NCBI GenBank assembly: GCA_003136675.1
Contig: PLFE01000022.1
Location: 1 to 45,515 of the forward strand
DNA: 45,515 bases
Direction: 5' to 3'
From: Bryobacterales bacterium
GTDB lineage: Bacteria; Acidobacteriota; Terriglobia; Bryobacterales; Bryobacteraceae
A program made the translations under genes and the position numbers. The notes beneath the pieces are model-generated. The model had not been told where the DNA came from. It saw only the letters and a program-made list of their open reading frames with translations, and did not search any database. Below are positions 15,265 to 23,647 of this stretch, piece after piece (position 1 is the first letter of the stretch; each line of letters opens with the position of its first letter).

Positions 15265-17943
15265 ATGTGGAGATTGAGGAGGCTATTCGCGAAGCTTTGC
15301 GCCCTGGTTGCTCCGGAGCGCGCTGAACGGGAACTGGCTCGGGAAGTGGAATCGCACCTGGCCCTGATGGAGGACGAGTTTCAAAAGAGGGGGATGCAAG
15401 TGGATGAGGCGCGCGCGGCGGCGAGGCGTGCCTACGGCGGCGTGGAGCAGGTGAAGGAGCTGCATCGCGAGGAACGCACATTTGTGTGGCTCGAGCAGAC
15501 CATGCAGGATCTTCGCTATGCGTTCCGGAGCCTTTGGAAAGACCCGGGATTCACTTTACTGGCGGTCATCACGCTCACTCTGGGGATCGGCATCAACGCG
15601 ACCCTGTTCTCAGCCTACAACGCGGTGGCGCTCAAACCGCTTCCGGTCAGCGGCCCGAACGAGGTGGTTCGATTGGAGCGCTGGTTTCAGAGCGGGTCTC
15701 GCGGTGATATCCAATATGCGTTTTCGCGCGCCGAGTACGAATCCTTCCGCACCCACAACCGCGCGTTTTCGAGCATGGTCGCCGCCAGTTGGCCGCGCCC
15801 CGTCATTGAAGACACGCCTGTGGCCAACCGCGGCGGGACGATCACCGGACAGCTTGTTTCCACGAATTACTTCCACGATCTGGGAATCGGCACGCGGATT
15901 GGCCGGATATTTACGTTCGATCTGGACACGAGCCCGGAAATCGTGATCAGCTCTGGGTTTTGGAAGCGGCGGTTTCAGTCGGACCCGAACGTCGTGGGTC
16001 AACTGATCAAGATCAAGGGCACGGCGTTCACCGTTATCGGCGTGACTCCGGAGGAATTCACGGGGACATCGACCACGCCGCAGCCGCCCGACTTCTGGGC
16101 GCCGCTCTCCCTGGAGGCGAAGGTAATCCCCGGAGCGAAAGAACTACCCGTTCAGGTACTGGCGCGAATCAAGCCTTCGGTCTTACTGCAAAGGGCGCAA
16201 GCTGAGGCCAATCTGCTGATTCAGCAAGTTGCAAAACCGGATCAGCGCGACAAGACGACGGCAATCAGCTTGCAGCACACGGCCCTATTCGGGAACACGG
16301 AAGATATCCGCTTCAAGGCTCTGGTGTTTGCGTTGATGCTGATCGTCGGAATGGTCCTCATGGTGGCGTGCGCGAATGTGGCCAACATGCTGCTCGCCCG
16401 ATGCGCCGGGCGGCAGAGGGAGATCGGGGTTCGCCTGGCGCTTGGGGCCAGCCGCGCGCGCGTGGTGCGACAGTTTCTGACCGAGAGCTTTCTGCTCGCG
16501 GTCCTGGGAGGCACGGCCGGTCTGCTCGCTTCGGTTTGGTGCACCAGGTTGCTGTGGAGTTCGATTGTCCAGAATTTTCTGGGTTCGTTTGGAGGGGGCG
16601 CGGCGTTCCAGGCGAATCTTGACCCCGATGCGAGGGTGCTGGCATATGCGATGGCTCTTTCGCTTTTGACCGCAGTTGTTTTCGGGCTGTCGCCGGCGCT
16701 CCAGTTCAGCAGGCCCGATCTGACCACAACGCTCAAAGAGGAGGGCTCTGCTTGGGGGCTGCGGCTGAGCCGTTCGCGCATGCGGGCGTTCCTGGTGGCG
16801 GCGCAGGCCATGGTATCCATCGTGCTTCTGATCAGCACGGGACTCTTACTTCGCGGGCTGATGCGGTCGCAGGCGGCCGAACCCGGCTTCGACACGCGCA
16901 ACGTCTTCCTAGTGATTGAAGACTCCGGCGACATGGCACAAAACGCAGCGCTCCAAGGACGTCTAGCCGCGCGCCTGCAAACGATGCCCGGTATTCGAAA
17001 CGCAGCGCTGGGCAGCTTCCCGATGATGGGGACGTGGACTCCTCCCCTGCTTGTCGAGGGGTCGCAGGGCAGAACGCTGGCCAGCTATGCGTCGGACGCC
17101 TACCTGAATACCCTGGGTATCGCGATGTTGCGCGGCCGTAACTTCACAGCAAGAGAGGTTTCGCAAGGCGCACCGATTGCAATCATCAGCGAAGCCACCG
17201 CCCGGCGCTTCTGGCCGCGGGGAGACCCGCTGGGAAAGCAGCTCAATCTGGACTTAAATTTCCAGGGCAAGTTCAGCAAGTTTGAAGTAGTTGGAATCGT
17301 GCGCGACGTTCGCTTCGCCAGCCTGAGCCGGATGGACACAGGCCATGTTTATCTCCCAGCCGCACCCGGTGATTTCCAAGGAGTGCTCTTCCGCTCTCAC
17401 GGAGATGCCCAAACCGCGATCGCGTCAGCCCGAGCGGCGGTCAGGGAGGTAGACGAAAACCAGCTTCCGGGGCTGACAATCGCGAGCATTGAAGATGGAC
17501 CGCTACGGGTTCAAAAGTCTCTGGCTCAAACATACATGGTCTACGCCGCGATTCTGACGCTATTGGCCCTAACCCTTGCGGCGGTGGGTATCTACGGAGT
17601 GATGGCGTACCTGGTGAATCAGCGAGCACCGGAGATCGGAATCCGCATGGCCCTGGGCGCGACCCCGGCGACTGTGCTGACGACTGTGGTTGTCGAAGGA
17701 CTTCGGCCGGTGTTTGTGGGAGTCGCCCTGGGTATAGCGGGGGCAGCGGGGCTTTCCTGGGTTCTACATACTACGCTGGTGTTCCCTGGGTCTACCGATT
17801 TCTTTTATGGCATTCCGTTTTACGATCCCGCGACATTCCTGGGCGTATCGTGCTTCCTGATCTTTGTGGCTGGGGTGGCGAGCCTTGTGCCGGCGCGGCG
17901 CGCGCTTCGGGTAGATCCGATGGTGTCGCTTCGGCACGAGTAG
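15265..17943 (+). CDS. ADOP-type MacB/FtsX permease, 892 aa
   Basis: A giant inner-membrane permease of the acidobacterial duplicated orphan permease type: two MacB-like periplasmic core domains and two FtsX-like transmembrane blocks in one chain without an ATPase gene alongside. Residues about 1-75 are the helical N-terminal region found in PadR-linked members (RAERELAREVESHLALM, ARRAYGGVEQVKELHREER). Helix 1 is at about 90-112 (FTLLAVITLTLGIGINATLF). FtsX helices lie at about 350-480, with VACANVANMLLARCAGRQREIGVRLALGAS as their hallmark in two parts, and again at about 760-880 (YGVMAYLVNQRAPEIGIRMA). It starts 3 bases after padR. The ATPase partner and substrate are unknown. Confidence 0.92.
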   Translation: MWRLRRLFAKLCALVAPERAERELAREVESHLALMEDEFQKRGMQVDEARAAARRAYGGVEQVKELHREERTFVWLEQTMQDLRYAFRSLWKDPGFTLLAVITLTLGIGINATLFSAYNAVALKPLPVSGPNEVVRLERWFQSGSRGDIQYAFSRAEYESFRTHNRAFSSMVAASWPRPVIEDTPVANRGGTITGQLVSTNYFHDLGIGTRIGRIFTFDLDTSPEIVISSGFWKRRFQSDPNVVGQLIKIKGTAFTVIGVTPEEFTGTSTTPQPPDFWAPLSLEAKVIPGAKELPVQVLARIKPSVLLQRAQAEANLLIQQVAKPDQRDKTTAISLQHTALFGNTEDIRFKALVFALMLIVGMVLMVACANVANMLLARCAGRQREIGVRLALGASRARVVRQFLTESFLLAVLGGTAGLLASVWCTRLLWSSIVQNFLGSFGGGAAFQANLDPDARVLAYAMALSLLTAVVFGLSPALQFSRPDLTTTLKEEGSAWGLRLSRSRMRAFLVAAQAMVSIVLLISTGLLLRGLMRSQAAEPGFDTRNVFLVIEDSGDMAQNAALQGRLAARLQTMPGIRNAALGSFPMMGTWTPPLLVEGSQGRTLASYASDAYLNTLGIAMLRGRNFTAREVSQGAPIAIISEATARRFWPRGDPLGKQLNLDLNFQGKFSKFEVVGIVRDVRFASLSRMDTGHVYLPAAPGDFQGVLFRSHGDAQTAIASARAAVREVDENQLPGLTIASIEDGPLRVQKSLAQTYMVYAAILTLLALTLAAVGIYGVMAYLVNQRAPEIGIRMALGATPATVLTTVVVEGLRPVFVGVALGIAGAAGLSWVLHTTLVFPGSTDFFYGIPFYDPATFLGVSCFLIFVAGVASLVPARRALRVDPMVSLRHE

Positions 17944-17961
17944 GCGGAGCGCCGCATCGCC

Positions 17962-20900
17962 CTATTCAGCGGCGTCGAGGACTTCGCGGACCTTCAGCGC
18001 CAGTTGATGAATGGTGAACGGCTTCTGCAGGAAGGGCGCGCCCAGTTTCACCCCGTAATGCACGAGGGCGTCAGTGGTGTGGCCGGACATGAGGACTACC
18101 TTGAGCTTGGGGCAAATGGCAATCGCCTGCTCAGCTAACTCGCGACCATTCATTCCGCCGGGCATCACGACATCTGTCAGCATGAGATCGACCACCTGTG
18201 GATTCGACTTGCAAAGGGCCAAACCCTCGCCGCCTTGCGTGGCTTCCAGAACGGTATACCCCAAGCGCTTCAAAGTGATCACCGCGACCTGGCGAACCAT
18301 TTCCTCGTCCTCTACCACCAGAATGGTCTCGGTGCCGACCGGCACCTGAGAACGCTCGCCCGGCCTACTGAAGTTTTGAGGTAACTCGGCTCGCGGGAGA
18401 TCGATCCAGAATGAGCTTCCGAGGCCGAGTTCACTGCCGAACCGGATGCTTCCGCCGCTTTGCTCCACAATCCCGAAGACGGTCGCCAACCCGAGCCCGG
18501 TGCCCGAACCCTGCGGTTTCGTGGTGAAGAATGGCTCGAAGATGTGCCGCTGCGTTTCTTCGTCCATACCGGTTCCGGAGTCGGATACCGTCAGGCTCAC
18601 GTAGCTCCCCGGCTTCAAGTCCCGAATGCGCTCCTCAACGTCTTCCACCAGGATGTTTCTGGTTTGGATGGTCAACACGCCTCCATGCGGCATGGCATCG
18701 CGCGCATTCAGCGCCAGATTGATGATCACCTGGCTCATTTGCCCTGGATCGGCGTATATGGGCCAGAGCTCCTGCCCCATTTGGGTAACCAGTCCGATGT
18801 CTTCTCCGATCAACCGGCGCAGCATCTTATCGGAATCCTCAATCACCGTGTTCAAGTCGAGCGATTGTGGTCTCAGTACCTGGCGTCTGCTGAACGCGAG
18901 GAGTTGCTGGGTGAGCGCGGCCGCTCGTTCTCCAGCTTTCTTGATCTCTCCCGCCTGCGCAAACGCCTCCGTATCGTGGCCCAGGGTCTCCTGCAGGAGT
19001 TCACTGAAACCCAGGATTCCGGTGAGAAGATTATTGAAATCGTGAGCTACGCCTCCAGCCAGGCGGCCAATGGCTTCCATCTTTTGGCCGTGCCGCAGTT
19101 CATCTTGCATGCGCCGCAGTTCCACTTCGGCGGCGCGACGCGCGGTAGCGTCTTCCATCGACATCAGAACCATGTCGACGGTGCTGAGCCGGCGCGCGCT
19201 AATCAGCAGTGTCTTTTGTCCCGCACTCGGAAATTCGTGCGTCAATTCAAAGCCGTCAATGGCGTGATCGTCCGGAAGAACCTTGTCAAGCAGGGTGCGC
19301 AGCGGAGGCTGATTCCACGCTCCGTGAGCCAGATCGTAAAGAACACGGCCTTCCGTTTCCGGGCGAGCAAGATTGAAGGTCCTATAGAAGGCGCGGTTGG
19401 CCATCTTGACGCACATCGCCTCGTCGAGCACGACCAACGGCTGCTGCACGGTTTCAACGATAGATGTGGTGAAGTCGCGCGCGTGTTGAAGATCGGTGTT
19501 GCGAGTTTGCAGTTCTTCATTGACGGTGCTTAATTCTTCATTGGTTGATTGCAGCTCTTCCTTCGCGGTTTCCAGCTCTTCGTTGAAGCTCTGCACTTCT
19601 TCGAGGTTGGAGAGGCTTTCCTCTTGCGCGGATTGGGTGTCCTCGGTATATTGCTGGTAGTTATCGAGCATGGTCGATAAGCGTTCCCGCGTGGCAATCA
19701 GCTCATCCTGCACCTTCACATACTCATTCCTCGCGACGTGCGATTCACCGTGGAAGGCCAGCTCGCCTCGAAGATGCGCGGCTGGGGCTTCCTCAAAAAG
19801 AACGAGATACGCTCGCGATTCCCCGTCCGAGCGGATCGGGATGACCTGCAGATTCAGCAAAAGCTCGTCGTGGGGAAGCACTATGTTTTCGCGGCGGGCG
19901 GGGGCGCCGTCTTTCTTTGCCTGATCGAGTACCGCGGCAAGATCCTGAGCGAGCCCGGACCTTTTGGCCATCGCGAGGATGTTGGCGCTCATTTTTCCCG
20001 GCGCTGGTTCCAGGTAGGGACTCACCTTACCGCGAACTTGCAACACTTGCCAGTTTTCATTCACCACCACGCCGCCCGGCGCGTATTTTGCCAACACGGC
20101 GCGGTCGGCTTTTTTCTGCAGATCCGAATCGTCCCAAATTTCGTTCCTGAAAAGCTCTGTTCCTTCTCGTGTCTTCGAGGGCAAGGAGACTCTTGCTGTT
20201 CCCCAACTATTCCCCTGCCGTTGAGGAACCGCCTTTCTGGAGTAAATTTGCGAGCTCTTATCCACCGGAGTGAACAGTTCTGAAAACCGGCGGGCAGTCT
20301 CCATGAGGCCCAGCATCAGAAACCCGGTGGGTTTCAGCGCGTAGTGAAACATCGGCATGATGCGGGATTGCACGCTATCGAGATAAATCAGAACGTTGCG
20401 GCAACTGATCAGGTCGAGTTTGGAGTACGGGGGATCGCTGGTCAAATCATGACTGGCGAAAACGCACATCTCGCGAACGTGGGCGCTGATCTGGTAGCCG
20501 GAATCCCGCCTCACGAAAAAATGTTGGAGGCGCTCTGCTGAAACGTCCTCTGCAATGCGGTCGGAGTATAGACCGTGCCGGGCTTTTTGAATGGCGATGG
20601 CGCTGAGATCGGTTCCGAAAATCTGGACCGGAAAGCTAACGTTCTTTTCCTCACAGAATTCCAAAAGCGAAATGGCGATGGCGTAGACTTCTTCTCCCGA
20701 GGAGCAGCCGGGGACCCACACGCGGAAGGGCGATCCCCCGCCCGGACGGGCGGCTGGAATCTTCGCGAAGACTTCGTTCTTGAGGGCGACAAACACATCC
20801 GGGTCCCGAAAGAACCGGGTCACCCGCGGGATCATTTCCTCGCAAAGGATCTCGACTTCCGCGGGCGTTTCTTCCAGGAACCGGCTGTACTTCTCCACAT

Positions 20901-21672
20901 CGGCAATCTTATGGATCGCCATCCTGCGAAAGATGCGGCGTTGAATGGTGCTGGACCGGTATTGTGTGAAATCGATCCCGGACGCGGAGTGGAGCAGAGC
21001 GAGAACGCTGCGCAAGGGATCTGGGTTAGGAAGAAGATTTCCACCTTTGGAGAGCTCTTCCAGCCGCTGCGCGTAGGGGTATTTGGATATCTTGACAAGT
21101 TCCTTCGCAATCCCTTCCGGAGGGAGTACAAAATCGACCGAGCCGGTGGCGAACGCGCTGTTCGGCATCCCCTCAAACTTCGCCGAACGCGTGTCCTGGG
21201 CGAAGGTAAAGCCCCCTTCGTCCTTGATCATCTCGAGGCCGAGAGCGCCGTCTGAACCCGTGCCCGAGAGAATGACGCCGATCGCCATATGGTGGCAGTT
21301 CTCGGCGAGGGAGCGGAAAAACGCGTCGATGGGGAGACGAATGCCGTCGACCGGTCTTTCGCGTGGGATCAGATGCAGCTTTCCCTCCGCGTACCGCATT
21401 TCCACGTTCGGCGGCATCACATAGACGTTGTTCGGATCGACCGGCATCGCGTCCTTGACGTGCTTGACGGGAAGTTTTGTGACCCTCGACAAAAGGGCGG
21501 GGAGCAGGCTTTCGTGGGTCGGGTCGAGATGTTGAACGACGACAAACGCGAGGCCCGTATCGGCAGGCACCTGCTTCAAAAGAGCGGAGCAAGCTTCGAG
21601 GCCGCCAGCGGACGCGCCAATCCCCACAATCGAAAATTCCTGGGGGCACGACATCTTTTCCGGGCTGTCCAT
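17962..21672 (-). CDS. CheB-CheR-PAS-histidine kinase-receiver fusion, 1236 aa
   Basis: A multi-domain signalling protein. A CheB methylesterase covers about residues 10-195 with its triad (Ser21 in GIGASAGG, His of VVQHLDP, Asp of SGTGSDGALG). A CheR methyltransferase at about 215-480 has the SAM loop WVPGCSSGEEVYAIAI and the CRNVLIYLD motif. A PAS-like segment at about 510-620 is followed by a long coiled coil at about 650-745 rich in NEEL repeats and a second PAS at about 745-860. The histidine kinase has phospho-His in GGVAHDFNNLL near 875, ATP-lid boxes NLALNARDAM and GTGLGLATVFG, and a C-terminal receiver with Asp in LMLTDVVMPGG near 1167. No other chemotaxis genes flank it, so methyl-accepting partners must lie elsewhere. 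Confidence 0.93.
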   Translation of the reverse strand: MDSPEKMSCPQEFSIVGIGASAGGLEACSALLKQVPADTGLAFVVVQHLDPTHESLLPALLSRVTKLPVKHVKDAMPVDPNNVYVMPPNVEMRYAEGKLHLIPRERPVDGIRLPIDAFFRSLAENCHHMAIGVILSGTGSDGALGLEMIKDEGGFTFAQDTRSAKFEGMPNSAFATGSVDFVLPPEGIAKELVKISKYPYAQRLEELSKGGNLLPNPDPLRSVLALLHSASGIDFTQYRSSTIQRRIFRRMAIHKIADVEKYSRFLEETPAEVEILCEEMIPRVTRFFRDPDVFVALKNEVFAKIPAARPGGGSPFRVWVPGCSSGEEVYAIAISLLEFCEEKNVSFPVQIFGTDLSAIAIQKARHGLYSDRIAEDVSAERLQHFFVRRDSGYQISAHVREMCVFASHDLTSDPPYSKLDLISCRNVLIYLDSVQSRIMPMFHYALKPTGFLMLGLMETARRFSELFTPVDKSSQIYSRKAVPQRQGNSWGTARVSLPSKTREGTELFRNEIWDDSDLQKKADRAVLAKYAPGGVVVNENWQVLQVRGKVSPYLEPAPGKMSANILAMAKRSGLAQDLAAVLDQAKKDGAPARRENIVLPHDELLLNLQVIPIRSDGESRAYLVLFEEAPAAHLRGELAFHGESHVARNEYVKVQDELIATRERLSTMLDNYQQYTEDTQSAQEESLSNLEEVQSFNEELETAKEELQSTNEELSTVNEELQTRNTDLQHARDFTTSIVETVQQPLVVLDEAMCVKMANRAFYRTFNLARPETEGRVLYDLAHGAWNQPPLRTLLDKVLPDDHAIDGFELTHEFPSAGQKTLLISARRLSTVDMVLMSMEDATARRAAEVELRRMQDELRHGQKMEAIGRLAGGVAHDFNNLLTGILGFSELLQETLGHDTEAFAQAGEIKKAGERAAALTQQLLAFSRRQVLRPQSLDLNTVIEDSDKMLRRLIGEDIGLVTQMGQELWPIYADPGQMSQVIINLALNARDAMPHGGVLTIQTRNILVEDVEERIRDLKPGSYVSLTVSDSGTGMDEETQRHIFEPFFTTKPQGSGTGLGLATVFGIVEQSGGSIRFGSELGLGSSFWIDLPRAELPQNFSRPGERSQVPVGTETILVVEDEEMVRQVAVITLKRLGYTVLEATQGGEGLALCKSNPQVVDLMLTDVVMPGGMNGRELAEQAIAICPKLKVVLMSGHTTDALVHYGVKLGAPFLQKPFTIHQLALKVREVLDAAE

Positions 21673-21713
21673 TTGGCGGGTGCCTTGTATTCGAACAATA
21701 GCATGGGACTTTT

Positions 21714-22490
21714 TTAAACAGCAGGTGGATTGCTTAAACTGGTCACCGAGGCGATTCGACCATCCGGATGGAAGAGGAAAACGCTGGTTCCGCTCATGCG
21801 TTCCTTCGCGTCACCATCAACTGCGATCCAATCCGCGAGTACCGTGCCCTGGCATTGCCTGACAGGGCCTTTTCGCTCAAGGCGGATGCCCGGCATGAAG
21901 CACTGGGCCGCGCCTATGTGAGCCGTGAGATCGGCGAGGCCATCGAGGAGGCTGAAGCGATCGCGGAAGCCGACGTCGGGGGCGGCGATGTTGGCGAGAG
22001 TTTCGTCGCGTTCGCTGGCGCCGGCAATCATCCACGCGCCGAACCAGGCATCCACTGTGGCCGCCGCATCTGCAAGGACCTCGCTCGATACCGCGTTGCT
22101 GAACAGGGAAAGCTGGAAGCGCCATCCTTGCACATGTTCATCGCGGGGTGGGGCCTCCGCGAATTCATGGAGCAAGTGGAGGCGGGTTCCAGCCTGGTCG
22201 GGCGATAGATTGATGGTCACGCGGGACGCCCCGGGCGGCAGGGGCTTGCCGGTCGCATAGCCGTACGTGAATACGACCTGCTCGGAGTGACGCACCGAGA
22301 GAACTTCGCCTAATGTTTCGGCCCCGTTGGGATGGCGGATGTAAACCTTGCCTCCGGGCTGGGCATCAATGGTCGAGCCGGCGCCCCACCAACTGGCCCA
22401 ACGGGCGCTATCGGTGAAGAATCGAAAGACGGTTTCCGGCGTGGCTCGAATGACGACGGTTCGTTCCAACTGATATGGGAGTGGCGGCAT
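21714..22490 (-). CDS. SRPBCC (AHSA1-like) domain fused to a SnoaL-like domain, 258 aa
   Basis: A cytosolic two-domain protein. Residues 1-135 are an AHSA1/START-like ligand-binding fold, with the opening TVVIRATPETVFRFFTD, the Trp-rich turn ARWASWWGAGS, GGKVYIRHP and a final amphipathic helix RDEHVQGWRFQLSLFSNAV. Residues about 140-258 resemble the NTF2/SnoaL fold (VDAWFGAWMIAGASERDETL, GFRDRFSLLDGLADLTAHIG, VFLFHPDGRIASV). The gene is in a two-gene unit behind arsR: the arsR stop TGA and a GAGG ribosome site precede its ATG by a few bases. AHSA1-ArsR pairs are common in many phyla, and the ligand is usually unknown. Confidence 0.85.
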   Translation of the reverse strand: MPPLPYQLERTVVIRATPETVFRFFTDSARWASWWGAGSTIDAQPGGKVYIRHPNGAETLGEVLSVRHSEQVVFTYGYATGKPLPPGASRVTINLSPDQAGTRLHLLHEFAEAPPRDEHVQGWRFQLSLFSNAVSSEVLADAAATVDAWFGAWMIAGASERDETLANIAAPDVGFRDRFSLLDGLADLTAHIGAAQCFMPGIRLERKGPVRQCQGTVLADWIAVDGDAKERMSGTSVFLFHPDGRIASVTSLSNPPAV

Positions 22491-22496
22491 AAATCC

Positions 22497-22826
22497 TCAC
22501 AGTTTTCGCTTGGGTCCGCGGCGCGTTTCTTCCAACTCCGCGGCCAGCTTGAGCTTCCAGAGCGCGTCGTCCCACATTTCTTCGAGGATCTCCGCGGCTG
22601 GCCCGAGCGCCTCACGGCGCGCGCGGTAAAAGCGGTTGCGCTGCTCGGTGCGGGCTTCCAGCAGGCCGGCCAGACAGAGCGACTTCAACTGGAGCGAAAC
22701 GGCTCCGAACGTGACATCCGGCATGGCGCGATGAATGGTTCCCGCGGTTTGCTCGCGGTTCCAGACGAGGCGCAGAATCTCGCGGCGGCGCGGGGAAGCG
22801 ACGGCGTTCAGCACGGCTGGGCTCAT
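22497..22826 (-). CDS. ArsR family winged-helix regulator, 109 aa
   Basis: A small DNA-binding repressor that probably controls itself and the SRPBCC gene. The ArsR-type fold is clear: first helix VLNAVASPRRREILRLVWN, then TFGAVSLQLKSLCLAGLLEAR (helix 3 and recognition helix) and the wing RTEQRNRFYRARREAL, followed by a C-terminal helical extension ending in basic RRGPKRKL. It has no cysteine pair, so metal sensing is unlikely; this matches the ArsR subgroup paired with AHSA1 proteins. The start codon is only 8 bases downstream of the -10 box, so the mRNA may have almost no leader. Confidence 0.9.
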   Translation of the reverse strand: MSPAVLNAVASPRRREILRLVWNREQTAGTIHRAMPDVTFGAVSLQLKSLCLAGLLEARTEQRNRFYRARREALGPAAEILEEMWDDALWKLKLAAELEETRRGPKRKL

Positions 22827-22834
22827 CCAGATTT

Positions 22835-22864
22835 AATTTAGTTCAAACTAAAATGTTTTGTCAA
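22835..22864 (-). promoter_or_regulatory. arsR promoter and overlapping operator
   Basis: Read leftward, TTGACA (22864-22859) is the -35 and TAAATT (22840-22835) the -10 after 18 bases; CTAAAT with 17-base spacing is an alternative. A palindrome with arms TTTAGTT and AACTAAA around a 2-base centre (22837-22852) fills the spacer and -10. A repressor bound there would block polymerase, so it is the likely ArsR operator. Confidence 0.75.
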
Positions 22865-22871
22865 GGGGGAA

Positions 22872-23306
22872 TTAGGGGTGGAGCGAACGGCCCACTCCAT
22901 CCACCATCCAGCAGCCGCGATGAACGCCGCTTTGCTGGCGGCTCAAGTTGAATGTGAAACCAACATCGCGGCCCTGGGGCATGTGGACGGTCACGGTCTC
23001 CTCGGCATCGTTATTGTTGATTAGGACGGGACCGAATTCGGATGGATCGTCCTTCAGCAAAGGGGCGAAGTCGGTGTTCTTCACCGCTCCGAGGAAGTGT
23101 CCGTAGGGTCCGGTGACGGCACGATTCGCGGGCGAAGCAAACTGATAGGTGGTGTAGATGCCCGCATTGGGGATGGGCGCGTTGTAGCTGCGGAGAGCGG
23201 TGACGACGATTTTGACTACCGCATCCGGAGTCAGATTCGGATTTGGTTCCAAAGTGGTTTGCGCCAGAAGGACACTGACAAGAATGCAAGGGGCTGAAAG
23301 ACTCAC
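22872..23306 (-). CDS. DUF4864-like exported protein, 144 aa
   Basis: A small protein of unknown function resembling DUF4864 (NAGIYTTYQFASPANRAVTGPYGHF is the recognisable block, here spanning about residues 46-70). I set the start at the GTG at 23306, whose bases overlap the upstream stop (GTGA, 23303-23306); the frame is open further upstream, but that would run into the neighbouring gene. From this start the N-terminus is a good signal peptide (LSAPCILVSVLLAQ). The C-terminus ends in GCWMVDGVGRSL. It is translationally coupled to the DUF5658 gene. Confidence 0.75.
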   Translation of the reverse strand: MSLSAPCILVSVLLAQTTLEPNPNLTPDAVVKIVVTALRSYNAPIPNAGIYTTYQFASPANRAVTGPYGHFLGAVKNTDFAPLLKDDPSEFGPVLINNNDAEETVTVHMPQGRDVGFTFNLSRQQSGVHRGCWMVDGVGRSLHP

Positions 23307-23647
23307 GAATGCAGCACCCTCAGCACGATGTAAAGATTCCAAATCACCAGCGCGGCGTACCAATAGTTGATCCAGCGAATAAAGTCCCAGCGGTTCAGGA
23401 GAATGCAAACGGCGAGGCAGACGGCGGCAAACAGTTTGGAGACGATCAACCCGGTTACCGGACCCCAGTGAATCAACAGGCGGATAAACGGACTGGCTTC
23501 GGTGTTGCCCAGACTGAAGCCGATGAGCGTCGAGAGGACATCCAGAACCTGGAGATAGAGGAACACCTCCAGGAGAATTTGGCTTCTCGCTGCCGCGTTA
23601 GCGATGCTGGGCTCCGCTGCCCGGCAGCGCGAACGAGTAGAACGCAT
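23303..23647 (-). CDS. DUF5658-like membrane protein, about 114 aa
   Basis: A small inner-membrane protein with three or four predicted helices (LEVFLYLQVLDVLSTLIGF, VTGLIVSKLFAAVCLAVCIL, WINYWYAALVIWNLYIVL). The LDVLSTLIGFSLGNTEASPF block is the DUF5658 signature; the function is unknown. The ATG at 23647 lies inside the 3' end of the beta-propeller gene (which ends at 23598) and gives about 27 extra polar residues; a GTG at 23566 or an intermediate codon may be the real start. It lies between the propeller and the DUF4864 gene in an overlapping operon. Confidence 0.7.
   Translation of the reverse strand: MRSTRSRCRAAEPSIANAAARSQILLEVFLYLQVLDVLSTLIGFSLGNTEASPFIRLLIHWGPVTGLIVSKLFAAVCLAVCILLNRWDFIRWINYWYAALVIWNLYIVLRVLHS

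Noticed and set aside
18460-19533. A 357-codon plus-strand frame
   Set aside because: Lies wholly inside the CheB-CheR-kinase gene on the other strand, whose motifs are unambiguous.
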